In this document: piece after piece, positions 27,208 to 34,977 of the stretch
Layout: every line of letters begins with the position of its first letter
How positions within the stretch are numbered: position 1 is the stretch's first letter
From: CAWFLT01 sp963816795
GTDB lineage: Bacteria; Acidobacteriota; Vicinamibacteria; Vicinamibacterales; SCN-69-37
Assembly (NCBI GenBank): GCA_963816795.1
Contig: CAWFLT010000014.1
Coordinates: 372,001-436,000 of the forward strand
Direction: 5' to 3'
DNA: 64,000 nt
Notes under the pieces: model-generated
What the model was told of the DNA's origin: nothing
The model's input: the letters and a program-made list of their open reading frames with translations, nothing else
Databases searched by the model: none
Translations under genes and position numbers: made by a program

Positions 27208-28089
27208 CTACTTCACCGCCGAGTCCGCAATATCAGCAAGATGGCTCACAAAAGCATGCACCTCGGGATGGCCAGGTGTCGCTTCGTAGGAAACCACTTG
27301 AAGACCGAAATCCTCTCGTAGCCTCCGCTTTTCCACCACCGAAGAGGCATCGGCAGCGAGCAGGATGAAGTCGGGGCTCGACCGGTGCTTCAGTGATTCC
27401 CGATGCTGCTCGAGCAGCAGCCGCAGTTCAGGGTCGCCAAACGAGAATCCGACAAAAACCACCACATACGTCACGAATATTGCGGACAGAACGAGGCGAT
27501 AGCCAGGATTCTCGTACAGCAGCTTCCGATAGTCTCGTTCGGAGAGAATCACCTCATTAACCGCGTCGATGCTCCCGTGAAGCTTGAAGATCACAGGTCT
27601 GCCCGAAGGGTTCCCACGCTGGAGGACTTGCTGCACCGACGGGGCGTCCTTGTAGGTGTACACCGTCGCGGCACGCTCATAGCGACTCGCAAAGGCGTCT
27701 TCCAATAGTCGATCATAGTTTGTCGTGAGAATCAGAGGAGGGTTCAGCCGGAACAGCTGGCGATGGACCTCGGCCGGGATCGCGGTTGGAGGATCGAAGG
27801 CGTCCTTCAGCAGTGTCTCGTATTCATCGATGGGCAGTTTGAACCGCAGGTCTTCGGCGGCCATGAGATATTGGTCGCGGGCGAGCAGTTGGTGAATGTC
27901 GTTCGCTTCACTGTCTGAAATGTGAGATTGCTGTGCCGCTCGCTCCTTCAACGTCTGCAGCAGTTCACGCCAACTTGGGAAATTCGCCCCTGACTGCTTG
28001 GAAAGTCCGGCACCAACGATCGGGATCAGCCGTCGCTGCCTGGCAGATTCGACGAGGTTCTTCGGCAGATTCTTGAGCTCTATTGGCAT
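27208..28089 (-). CDS. SIR2-like NADase/deacetylase-fold protein (SIR2_2)
   Basis: 293 residues with a SIR2_2 Rossmann core: PIVGAGLSKQSGANFPSW (NAD glycine loop) near residues 25-40, LILTTNYDRLLEDAF near 120, IFKLHGSID (the catalytic His region) near 170, and VFVGFSFGDPELRLLL near 210. Such proteins are often NAD-degrading effectors of anti-phage systems (Thoeris ThsA, DSR, SIR2-Ago), but some stand alone. No partner gene (TIR, Argonaute, HerA) lies next to it. It ends 4 bases from the RRM gene stop, convergent. The ATG at 28089 is preferred over the TTG three codons earlier. Confidence 0.82.
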   Translation of the reverse strand: MPIELKNLPKNLVESARQRRLIPIVGAGLSKQSGANFPSWRELLQTLKERAAQQSHISDSEANDIHQLLARDQYLMAAEDLRFKLPIDEYETLLKDAFDPPTAIPAEVHRQLFRLNPPLILTTNYDRLLEDAFASRYERAATVYTYKDAPSVQQVLQRGNPSGRPVIFKLHGSIDAVNEVILSERDYRKLLYENPGYRLVLSAIFVTYVVVFVGFSFGDPELRLLLEQHRESLKHRSSPDFILLAADASSVVEKRRLREDFGLQVVSYEATPGHPEVHAFVSHLADIADSAVK

Positions 28090-28311
28090 ACGATTCAAGG
28101 CCCTTGCTCGAAACGAGCGCCTACTTGTGGCGCTCAGCGAACCCGGTTGAGCACCGCGGTCAGCGGCTGTTCGTTCGCCACAACTTCGGGGACGATCACG
28201 AGGAAGCCGAGCGCCTGCCCCATCATCGAAGCCCCCGGCGCGGATTCTAGCCCACCCAGGATTACCTTCGCGTGCTTCGGTGTCCTTCGTGCGGTTCGCG
28301 TTGAAAGATCT

Positions 28312-29421
28312 TCAGACCGTGCCCGACGACGCGCGCACGACCAGCTGGCACGGCAACAGGATGTCCCGCGGTGCCAAGTCAGTACGCGCCACGCGCTCGA
28401 GCATCGCCCCAAGCGCCACGTCTCCCAACTGTCTCGTCGGTTGCCGTAATGTCGTGAGCGGTACCGGCAAGAGGGCCGCGTACTCCACGTCGTCGATGCC
28501 CGCCATCCTGACGTCGCGCGGAATCGCGTAGCCAAGGCCGAGCAGCGTCTGCATCAATTGTCCGGCCGTGCGGTCGTTGGCGCAGACGATGGCGTCAGGC
28601 CGCGCGGCGATCATCCATGCCTTGACCGCCTGCGCGTCGGCAGGCTCCAGGCGCGCGACCAGCGCGTCGTCTGCAGTCGCGGCCCCCGCCCACAGCGCCT
28701 CGCGATAGCCCGCGGCACGCGCGTCGACGGTCGACGCCGCATGGGGCCGGGCCACGAACGCCACGCGCCGCGCGCCCAGTTTCAGCAAATGGCCAGTGAC
28801 GATGTATCCGGCCCGGCGGTTGTCGATGCCGACCAGGTCGTGCGCGCCACGCTCAGGGTACGGCCACACGTCGCGGTCGAGGAGCACGACGGGAATTCGC
28901 GCCGCGTCGAGAGCGCGTACGATCCGGTGATTGACGTGATCGCTGTCGGCGGCCAGTTCGAGCGGCGCGAAAAAGACGCCGGACACGCGGCGCTCGACGT
29001 ACTGCTGGCAGAGCGTCCAGGCGCGCGCGGGCTTGTCGATCGCGCGGCCTTCCCCGCCGCCCCAGATCAGCGCGTGCTCGCGGGCCAGTGGCGACGCCAT
29101 CATCCCTTGACACATCGGCTCGAAGATCTCGGTCTCGCCGAGATCCGGAATCAGCAGGCCGAACGACTTGCCGGTCGCCCCGTGGGTCGCGCGGACGTAG
29201 GTGCCGGATCCGACGCGACGCTCGACGAGCCCGGCCAACTGCAGCTCCCGGACGGCGCGGCCGACCGTGATTCGCGACGCGCCAAATCTGACGACGAGAT
29301 CGGCTTCGCTCGGGAGCCGATCGCCCGGCTTCCAGCGGCCCGCCTGAATCTCGCGATGCAGGGCCGCAAAGACCTGCCGGTGCTTGGGATCGCGGGTGGC
29401 GCCGGCAGCGGGGGGCAGCAC
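28312..29421 (-). CDS. GntR-LacI hybrid transcriptional regulator
   Basis: 369 residues. An N-terminal GntR winged helix (about 15-80: QVFAALHREIQAGRWKPGDR, LPSEADLV, SRITVGRAVRELQLAGLVERR, GSGTYV) is followed by a LacI-type sugar-binding domain (about 88-365: FGLLIPDLGE, VLLDRDVWPY, GIDNRRAGYIVTGHLLKLGA, PDAIVCANDRTAGQLM, IDDVEYAALLPVPLTTLRQP). This is the AraR-like layout, responding to a sugar. The GTG start follows a TATAAC-like box. It diverges from the HAD phosphatase gene across about 125 bases containing two matching inverted motifs, so it probably controls both. Confidence 0.88.
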   Translation of the reverse strand: MLPPAAGATRDPKHRQVFAALHREIQAGRWKPGDRLPSEADLVVRFGASRITVGRAVRELQLAGLVERRVGSGTYVRATHGATGKSFGLLIPDLGETEIFEPMCQGMMASPLAREHALIWGGGEGRAIDKPARAWTLCQQYVERRVSGVFFAPLELAADSDHVNHRIVRALDAARIPVVLLDRDVWPYPERGAHDLVGIDNRRAGYIVTGHLLKLGARRVAFVARPHAASTVDARAAGYREALWAGAATADDALVARLEPADAQAVKAWMIAARPDAIVCANDRTAGQLMQTLLGLGYAIPRDVRMAGIDDVEYAALLPVPLTTLRQPTRQLGDVALGAMLERVARTDLAPRDILLPCQLVVRASSGTV

Positions 29422-29425
29422 GACT

Positions 29426-29532
29426 AAATGTTATATCAACTTGAGTCGCTCTACAAGACAGATGCCGTGATAAACGCTATGATCGCGTCATGCCGACGAC
29501 ACACGGTCGGCCTATTGTTGATATGACATTAG
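29426..29532. promoter_or_regulatory. Divergent promoter region with paired GTTGATATRACA motifs
   Basis: On the minus strand GTTGATATAACATTTAG (29440-29424) leads into the GntR-LacI gene; on the plus strand GTTGATATGACATTAGG (29517-29533) leads into the HAD gene. The two copies match at nearly every base and face opposite ways. They could be operators or shared -10 boxes (GATATAAC). Matching sites at both promoters suggest joint control by the adjacent regulator. Confidence 0.55.
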
Positions 29533-29547
29533 GTTTGTGAGGTCTTC

Positions 29548-30381
29548 ATGTCATCGTCCGTGCGCAAGCATTTCCTGATCGCGTCCGACTTCGACCAGAC
29601 CCTCAGCTTCAACGACTCAGGCCTGGTCCTGAGCGAGCTCATCGGTGCGACCGGCTTTCAAGAAAAGGTCGATGGACTCGGCCGGAGCAACCTCGTCCAG
29701 CAGGGCGGAGAGCTCGCCTATCTCATTCGGCATGACCCGGCGTTCCGCGGCGTCCGGCGCGAGCATCTGGAAGAGACCGGCCGCAAGGTCCGGCTCCGCG
29801 CCAACATTCCCGTGCTGGTCGACTTTCTCGAGCGCGGGGTCGAAGGCTACCAGTTTTCGTTGTTCGTGATCTCGGCCGCGCCGCGCGAAGTGATCGAATC
29901 GGCGCTCGACGGGATCATCCCGCCCGACCGCATCTACGGCACCGAGCTCGAGTACGACGACGCCGGCGAGGTGCAGTCGATCGTGCGGGTGCCGGCCGGC
30001 TACGGCAAAGTCGCGGTCGTCGAGGAGCTCGAGGGCCGCTACGGCGTGACGCCAGATCGCACGGTCTACGTCGGCGATGGCAGTTCGGACGTGCACGTGA
30101 TGCTCCACGTGAACAATCGCGACGGGTTCACGATTGCGGTCTCCGAAAATCATCAGCTGGCGCGGATTGCCAAGCGCACGGTCCTCAGCGACGACGCGTT
30201 CTCGATTGCGGTGCCGATTCTGGATGAGCTCATCGGCTGGGATGCGAACAAGATCCGCGGCCTGTTCCGGTCCTACGGCCTCACGCTGCAGGGCTGGGAG
30301 CGCGCGCGGACCGATCGCGTCGTCGTCCGCGACGCCCCGCTCGGCATCCTCGGAATCCCGGTCGGATCGGGAGTGAGCTGA
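29548..30381 (+). CDS. HAD-family phosphatase, IB/PSPase-like
   Basis: 277 residues. HAD motif I is ASDFDQTLSF (nucleophile Asp with general acid Asp). VISAAPREVIES carries the motif II Ser. GYGKVAVVEEL supplies the Lys, and VYVGDGSSDVHVM is motif IV. The mainly helical cap after motif I fits phosphoserine-phosphatase-like HADs. It faces away from the sugar-type regulator and is followed with 1-base overlap by a small membrane protein. Substrate unknown. Confidence 0.85.
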   Translation: MSSSVRKHFLIASDFDQTLSFNDSGLVLSELIGATGFQEKVDGLGRSNLVQQGGELAYLIRHDPAFRGVRREHLEETGRKVRLRANIPVLVDFLERGVEGYQFSLFVISAAPREVIESALDGIIPPDRIYGTELEYDDAGEVQSIVRVPAGYGKVAVVEELEGRYGVTPDRTVYVGDGSSDVHVMLHVNNRDGFTIAVSENHQLARIAKRTVLSDDAFSIAVPILDELIGWDANKIRGLFRSYGLTLQGWERARTDRVVVRDAPLGILGIPVGSGVS

Positions 30382-30608
30382 TGACCGAGTGGCTCGGCTG
30401 GGTGGCGACGGCGGTGGTCGTCGCGTCGTATTTCTGCCGGCGTGCCGATACCATGCGGCGCGTGCAGATGACCGGCGCGCTGGTCTGGGCGGTGTACGGC
30501 ACGATCATCGCCGCCTACCCCATCGTGGTCGCGAATCTGCTCGTCATCGGCGCCGCGGCCTGGGCGACGGCGCGTGACAGCCGTCTCACTTCTCTTCCTG
30601 ACGCTTGA
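30381..30608 (+). CDS. Small YgjV-like membrane protein, 3' end fused to a repeat
   Basis: 75 residues with three hydrophobic segments (WLGWVATAVVVASYF, MTGALVWAVYGTIIAAYPIV, VANLLVIGAAAWATA) and a positive loop, resembling YgjV/PQ-loop-like proteins. The start overlaps the HAD stop (TGATG). The last residues, RLTSLPDA, are read from a 45-base copy of the 3' end of the DUF6265 gene in antisense, so the natural C-terminus has probably been replaced. Confidence 0.65.
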   Translation: MTEWLGWVATAVVVASYFCRRADTMRRVQMTGALVWAVYGTIIAAYPIVVANLLVIGAAAWATARDSRLTSLPDA

Positions 30609-30625
30609 AGACGAACGTCGCCGGT
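30581..30625. repeat. 45-bp direct repeat, copy 1
   Basis: Matches 31797-31841 at 44 of 45 positions in the same orientation. On the minus strand it encodes TFVFKRQEEK and a stop, the C-terminus of the DUF6265 protein. The copies flank the alpha/beta-hydrolase gene. Confidence 0.9.
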
Positions 30626-30641
30626 GCCCGGCACGAGTGGG

Positions 30642-31715
30642 TCAGCCGATTTTCTTTCGGAACACGTGCCAGCTCGCGTCCTTACAAAGGGTGCAGGCGG
30701 CGCCTTTGAACATTCGTGAGGCCGCCGCGTCGCCGCGCGTCGTCCAGTCGAGCCAGCGGACGGCAATCACGCCGAGGTCGCCGCCGTTCCTGGCGCCGAA
30801 TGTACCGATGTGCTGCAGTTTGTCCTGCCAGCCGTACCACACCGGCACGTGGTTGATGGCCTCGAAGCTGGCCTTGCCCGATGCATAGGCGGTGTCCAGC
30901 GCCTCTTCGCCGGTAATGATGAGGACGGGCCCTTTGATCTTGAGCAGCGAGGACGGGTCGTTCCCACGCGCCCCGACCAAACCCGCGCCGCTGAACCAGA
31001 TACCGAGCCCGTTGATCCGCACGTCTTCCGTCGCCAGTTGCACCGCCAGCCCGCCGCCGCACGAATGGCCCATCGAAACGATATGTTCGAGATCGAGTGC
31101 GCGATTGAAGCGGCTGGACGCGTCGCCATGTTGCCGCACGGCCCAGTCCACCGCCTCTTTGAGAAGCGGCACCGTCACGCGACCCTGAGCGCCGGTGGCA
31201 TCGCCGCGTGCCTGGCCTGCCTGGCCGCCGGGCGGCGCCGGTTGACCCGCGGCGCGAGCACCGCCGGCGCCACCCTGCCTCGGCGCGGGATTCGACTGGG
31301 GTCCCACTTCCAACTCGACCGCGCCCATTGGGCCGCCGGCGACCACGAGGTAACCGTGCGAGGCGACTTCCGTCAAGAACGACCGATACCGGTTGCCCGC
31401 GTACAGGCAGGACCCGTTGCCCCAGATCACGACCGGGAGCTTCCTGGCTTTGAGCGCCGACAGATCGGCGGGCGCGTAGACGACGTGCGCCGGCAGACCC
31501 GGCTCGACGGACATCACCGCTTTGTACGGCCCGCTGCCCAGCGGGAAGTCAGGTTTGAAGTACGGCGGCACGCCGAAGGGCAGGGGAAGACCCCGGCCAT
31601 CGAGCAGGGGCGTCGGCGTCGGCTGCTGAGCGGCAAGCGTGCCGATGGCGCCGACGACGAGAGCGGCGGGCAGCCAACGGCGGAACGTGACGGTCATGGA
31701 GGAAGAGACGCGCAT
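30642..31715 (-). CDS. Secreted alpha/beta-hydrolase
   Basis: About 357 residues with a signal peptide (RRWLPAALVVGAIGTLAA). Alpha/beta-hydrolase features: oxyanion stretch LPVVIWGNGSCLYAG, SHGYLVVAGGPMG, nucleophile elbow SMGHSCGGGLAVQLA near residue 215, and IITGEEALDTAYAS near the usual acid position. A Gly/Pro/Ala-rich insert (near 150-180) precedes the nucleophile. Cys residues near the end (ACTLCKDASW) could form a disulphide. Resembles dienelactone-hydrolase or cutinase-like esterases. Several in-frame starts exist; 31715 places the signal peptide near the N-terminus. The gene is bracketed by a 45-bp direct repeat. Confidence 0.75.
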   Translation of the reverse strand: MRVSSSMTVTFRRWLPAALVVGAIGTLAAQQPTPTPLLDGRGLPLPFGVPPYFKPDFPLGSGPYKAVMSVEPGLPAHVVYAPADLSALKARKLPVVIWGNGSCLYAGNRYRSFLTEVASHGYLVVAGGPMGAVELEVGPQSNPAPRQGGAGGARAAGQPAPPGGQAGQARGDATGAQGRVTVPLLKEAVDWAVRQHGDASSRFNRALDLEHIVSMGHSCGGGLAVQLATEDVRINGLGIWFSGAGLVGARGNDPSSLLKIKGPVLIITGEEALDTAYASGKASFEAINHVPVWYGWQDKLQHIGTFGARNGGDLGVIAVRWLDWTTRGDAAASRMFKGAACTLCKDASWHVFRKKIG

Positions 31716-31796
31716 GGCGAGTAGCGTAGCGCCGGTGATGAGCACCCCGTTCGGTGTAACGGTACGGTTACTGTAACGGGCCTGCTGCGCCGTCGG

Positions 31797-31841
31797 GCCG
31801 TCTCACTTCTCTTCCTGACGCTTGAAGACGAACGTCGTCGG
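31797..31841. repeat. 45-bp direct repeat, copy 2 (3' end of the DUF6265 gene)
   Basis: Second copy of the repeat at 30581-30625, differing by one base. This copy sits at the true end of an intact gene, so it is likely the source. Confidence 0.9.
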
Positions 31842-32750
31842 CTTGGAGCCGGCGGCGCCGCTGATCACCGCCTCCATCGATCCGTCGGGCCGCCTGGCGT
31901 AGCGGATCATCTTCGGGAAACTGTGCGCGGGATTCTCGAAGGTCGCGCTCTCGCTGTCGAACTTCGTCAGCGTGAAGTCGGTGGCGCCCTGGCCATTCGG
32001 CAGCGCGGTGTAGACGAGCGTCGAGTCGCGCTCCGAGATACACAGGAACTCGAACGCGGTCAGCGCCCCGTTCCGCATCGTGCGGCTGATCGCGAGCATC
32101 GAGCCGCCGGCCGGCGGTGTCCAGCGTTCTTCAATCGCGACCGGCGACGTGCCCCCGACCCAGTGCCCCGCGATCCACGACACGTCCGCGATCGTGGCCT
32201 TCGTACCGGCCACGGCCGGCGGTGGCGCCTCGGCGAGGACGTCGGTCGACTTCTGATAGACCGATGCGACCGGCCGCAACTGTCCCGATGCCGAGTCGCG
32301 CATCGTCGTCTCGATGACGAGCCGGTCCGGCGCTTCGAGGCGAAAGATGTACTTGAGGCCGACGCTCGATCCGGGCGTGCCGCCTGGACCAATCGTGGAG
32401 ACCAGGGTGTAGACCAGGGCGGTTCCGTCCCACGCCATGCTGCTCATGGTGCCGGTGTCGGCCAGGCAGGCGCGCGGCGGGGACACGGCGCGCTGCTCGG
32501 TGCCGTCGATCGGAAACGCGTGGACGACTGCAGTCTCGCGCCCGCGGACCGGCCGGATGAGCTCGACGCGTTGTCCACGATGCCGCATCGCGAAGACTTC
32601 GCCGAACACCGGGCTCGGCGCGGCCGCGATCGACGACGTGGCGCCTTTCGCGAACCGCCAGGTTCCCGAGAAATCCGCTGTCTGCTGTCCGGCGGTCGCG
32701 GCCGTCAGCATCGCGACCACGCCGAGTACGGTCATTACGCGCATACGCAT
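31803..32750 (-). CDS. Secreted protein with C-terminal DUF6265 domain
   Basis: 315 residues with a signal peptide (MTVLGVVAMLTAATAG). The N-terminal part (about 25-190) is beta-rich (FSGTWRFAKG, HRGQRVELIRPVRG). The C-terminal part begins IADVSWIAGHWVGG and continues EERWTPPAGGSMLAISRTMR and ATFENPAHSFPKMIRY, which is DUF6265, a lipocalin-like fold. The start has GAGGGA upstream. Export and a barrel-like fold suggest ligand binding; function unknown. Confidence 0.8.
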   Translation of the reverse strand: MRMRVMTVLGVVAMLTAATAGQQTADFSGTWRFAKGATSSIAAAPSPVFGEVFAMRHRGQRVELIRPVRGRETAVVHAFPIDGTEQRAVSPPRACLADTGTMSSMAWDGTALVYTLVSTIGPGGTPGSSVGLKYIFRLEAPDRLVIETTMRDSASGQLRPVASVYQKSTDVLAEAPPPAVAGTKATIADVSWIAGHWVGGTSPVAIEERWTPPAGGSMLAISRTMRNGALTAFEFLCISERDSTLVYTALPNGQGATDFTLTKFDSESATFENPAHSFPKMIRYARRPDGSMEAVISGAAGSKPTTFVFKRQEEK

Positions 32751-32930
32751 ATCGTCCCTCGGCGAACGACTCTAATCGCGCCGCCCCTCGACAGGATTGG
32801 AAAAATGCGACATCGCCCCTAAGCCTCCGGGATACCTTGACTTGCCCGGACCTCCGTGCCTAGACTGGCCCCTGTTTCATCATTCCAGCACCACACTCGG
32901 GGGGCGTGGCCTCTCGGAAAAGGAACGGTC

Positions 32931-33137
32931 ATGCCTAGCGGCACGATTGCACGGTTGCTGATCGACAAGGGCTTCGGCTTCATCCGGGATGAAAGCGGCG
33001 TGGAGCACTTTTTCCACCGTTCGGCCGTCCGTGGAGCGGTGTTCGAGTTGCTTCGCGAAGGACAGCGCGTCGAGTTCACGACGGAAGACTCGCCGAAGGG
33101 GCCGCGGGCCGCTGACGTTCGGCTGGTCGACGGTTAG
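32931..33137 (+). CDS. Cold-shock domain protein
   Basis: 68 residues, a cold-shock domain with GTIARLLIDKGFGFIRDESG (RNP1-like) and VEHFFHRSAV (RNP2-like). It binds single-stranded RNA or DNA. AGGAAC lies upstream of the ATG. A hairpin near 33167-33199 (CGGGCCGA/TCGGCCCG) between this gene and tRNA-Sec may end its transcript. Confidence 0.92.
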   Translation: MPSGTIARLLIDKGFGFIRDESGVEHFFHRSAVRGAVFELLREGQRVEFTTEDSPKGPRAADVRLVDG

Positions 33138-33229
33138 GTCGACGTTCGCCCCTCCTCAGTCCGGGCCGATCGGCGTCAATCCCCCATCGATTCGGCCCGG
33201 GTTCACTCATCTCAATGTAGGCTGGTCTC

Positions 33230-33328
33230 GGAAGCCCACGGGGCCCGGTGGCCCTCCCGGTCTTCAAAACCGGCCGCTTCCCGCATCACAGTGGGAAGGG
33301 TGGGTTCGACTCCCACAGGCTTCCGCCA
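33230..33328 (+). tRNA. selC: tRNA-Sec (anticodon TCA), selC
   Basis: About 99 bases from GGAAGCC to the encoded CCA. Acceptor arms GGAAGCC/GGCTTCC plus discriminator G. Extended D stem GGGCC/GGCCC. Anticodon stem CCGGT/ACCGG with loop CTTCAAA and anticodon TCA at 33264-33266. Long variable arm CTTCCC/GGGAAG. T stem TGGG/CCCA with TTCGACT loop. These match bacterial selenocysteine tRNA, which decodes UGA. The eighth acceptor pair seems to be C-A. No selA, selB or selD lies in this window. Confidence 0.95.
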
Positions 33329-33416
33329 TGGATCTGCTCTTGCACAAGACCCTCCAGCGCGTCGGTTCCGGGTTCCGAGGGTTCTCGACCGGAACCCGGA
33401 ACCTCGAGGAGCATCC

Positions 33417-33632
33417 ATGAGTCTGAAAGACAAGCTCGAGATCGGGCTCAAGCCCGACGCGCCCTATCGTCCGGACAACCTCCCCGAAGAACAGCAAGGG
33501 GATGCCGACTGCATCGTGGCCGCAACGCCAGGAACCGACCCGGACGTGGAAGCCGCGCGTCAGCGGTGCGATGACGAAGCGGTACCGGCCCCGAAGCGGA
33601 CGCTGATTCCGCCGGCAGCCGATCGCGAGTAG
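33417..33632 (+). CDS. Small hydrophilic hypothetical protein
   Basis: 71 residues beginning MSLKDKLEIGLKPDAPYRPD, rich in Pro, Asp and Glu, with two Cys (DADCIVA, RQRCDDEA). GAGGAG sits six bases upstream. No domain recognised. It may be transcribed with the tRNA-Sec gene just upstream. Confidence 0.6.
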   Translation: MSLKDKLEIGLKPDAPYRPDNLPEEQQGDADCIVAATPGTDPDVEAARQRCDDEAVPAPKRTLIPPAADRE

Positions 33633-33644
33633 CGCCTCACGTGC

Positions 33645-34361
33645 TCAGGGCCGATCGCGCGTCATCCAGGCGATGGCGGCCTGCGTGTCTTCGAGTGTGG
33701 GCACGACGAGGTCTGCACCGGCGGCGGACAGCGCCTCGGCGCTGTAGTGACCGGTCGTGACGGCGAGCGCCCGAGCGCCGTGGGTGCGTGCGCAGTCGAC
33801 GTCAAGGGGAGTATCCCCGATGATCACCGTTCGTGCGGCGGCTACGTCGCCAAGCCCGGCCGCCTTCGCCTGCGCCAGAGCGACCGGCACCAGGTCGCGG
33901 CGATCGAGATGGTCGTCGCCAAACGCACCGAACGGGAATCGGCGCCACAAGCCGAAGAACCCCAATTTGAGCTCGGCGCCGCGGACGAAGTTTCCGGTCA
34001 GCAGGCCGATCCGCACCGCCGGCTCACGCCCCAGGGCGTCGAGCAGCGCGGCGATTCCAGGAAGGACGCAGCTCGGTTCGCCGCTCGGCTGCGGCAGTTC
34101 TCGTGGCAACTCCTCGAGATACGCGTCGCGCAGCGTTGCGATCTCCGCCCCGGTCGGCTCGCGTCCGATGGCGGCCAATCCGTCACCGACGATCGCGCGA
34201 TCGGTCCGGCCGGCGATCGCCACGGTGGCCAGCGCCTCCGCGGCGCCGTACAACCGCCGAAACGCCGCGTTCATGCCGCGTACCCCGGCGCGGCCACTGA
34301 GGATGAGGGTGCCGTCGATATCGAAGAGCACGAGCACCGGCGCTGAATCAGTTGTCGTCAC
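33645..34361 (-). CDS. HAD hydrolase, phosphoglycolate-phosphatase-like
   Basis: 238 residues. Motif I is VLFDIDGTLI, motif II is IGLLTGNFV, and motif IV is VIIGDTPLDVDCA, with an alpha-helical C1 cap (about 20-95). This resembles Gph/PGP-like phosphatases that remove 2-phosphoglycolate or related small phosphates. Substrate cannot be read from the sequence. Divergent from sodC. Confidence 0.85.
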   Translation of the reverse strand: MTTTDSAPVLVLFDIDGTLILSGRAGVRGMNAAFRRLYGAAEALATVAIAGRTDRAIVGDGLAAIGREPTGAEIATLRDAYLEELPRELPQPSGEPSCVLPGIAALLDALGREPAVRIGLLTGNFVRGAELKLGFFGLWRRFPFGAFGDDHLDRRDLVPVALAQAKAAGLGDVAAARTVIIGDTPLDVDCARTHGARALAVTTGHYSAEALSAAGADLVVPTLEDTQAAIAWMTRDRP

Positions 34362-34396
34362 GCGATCTGCAATCCTTGCTTGAAAGGGAACGGTAC

Positions 34397-34969
34397 ATGT
34401 TTCGAACGGTTGGAACGATTGCGCTTCTCACGGTGGCGATCGCAGAAGTCGCATCGGCGCGTCAAGGCCTGCGCGCCAAAGCGGATCTCAAAGGCGAGGG
34501 CATCACGGGCACTGTCGAGTTGCGCGAAGTGGATGCGCAAACGGCGGGCGCCCACGACATGAAGCTCATGGGCGGAACGAAGGCCGTCGAGCTGACCGTC
34601 ACCGTCACGGGACTCAAGCCGGGTACGCACGGGTTCCATCTGCATGCGGTCGGCAAGTGCGACGCGCCCGACTTCACCAGCGCGGGCGGCCACTTCGACC
34701 CCGGCCCGAGTGGCAATACCGATCCGGACATGAATCATCCGTACCACCTGGGAGATCTGCCCAACCTCGTCGCCGATCAGACCGGCCGCGCGACCCTGAA
34801 AGTGACGACGACGCGCGTCACGTTGTCCGACGGCCCGCTGACGCTGCTCGACGCCGACGGCACGGCGATCATCGTGCACGGCAACCCCGATCAAGGCATC
34901 ACCGGCGAGGCCAAGTCGGGAGTGAGCGGCGGCCCGCGCGTGGCGTGCGGAGTCGTGACGAAATCCTGA
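34397..34969 (+). CDS. sodC: Cu-Zn superoxide dismutase
   Basis: 190 residues, exported (signal peptide MFRTVGTIALLTVAIAEVAS). Copper ligands appear in GFHLHAVGKC (His-x-His) and AIIVHGNPD. Zinc-loop residues are in GGHFDPG, HPYHLGDLPN. The C-terminal GGPRVACGVV carries the second disulphide Cys. It destroys periplasmic superoxide. GAAAGGGAACGG upstream supports the ATG at 34397 over the earlier in-frame starts. Confidence 0.93.
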   Translation: MFRTVGTIALLTVAIAEVASARQGLRAKADLKGEGITGTVELREVDAQTAGAHDMKLMGGTKAVELTVTVTGLKPGTHGFHLHAVGKCDAPDFTSAGGHFDPGPSGNTDPDMNHPYHLGDLPNLVADQTGRATLKVTTTRVTLSDGPLTLLDADGTAIIVHGNPDQGITGEAKSGVSGGPRVACGVVTKS

Positions 34970-34977
34970 AGCCACCC

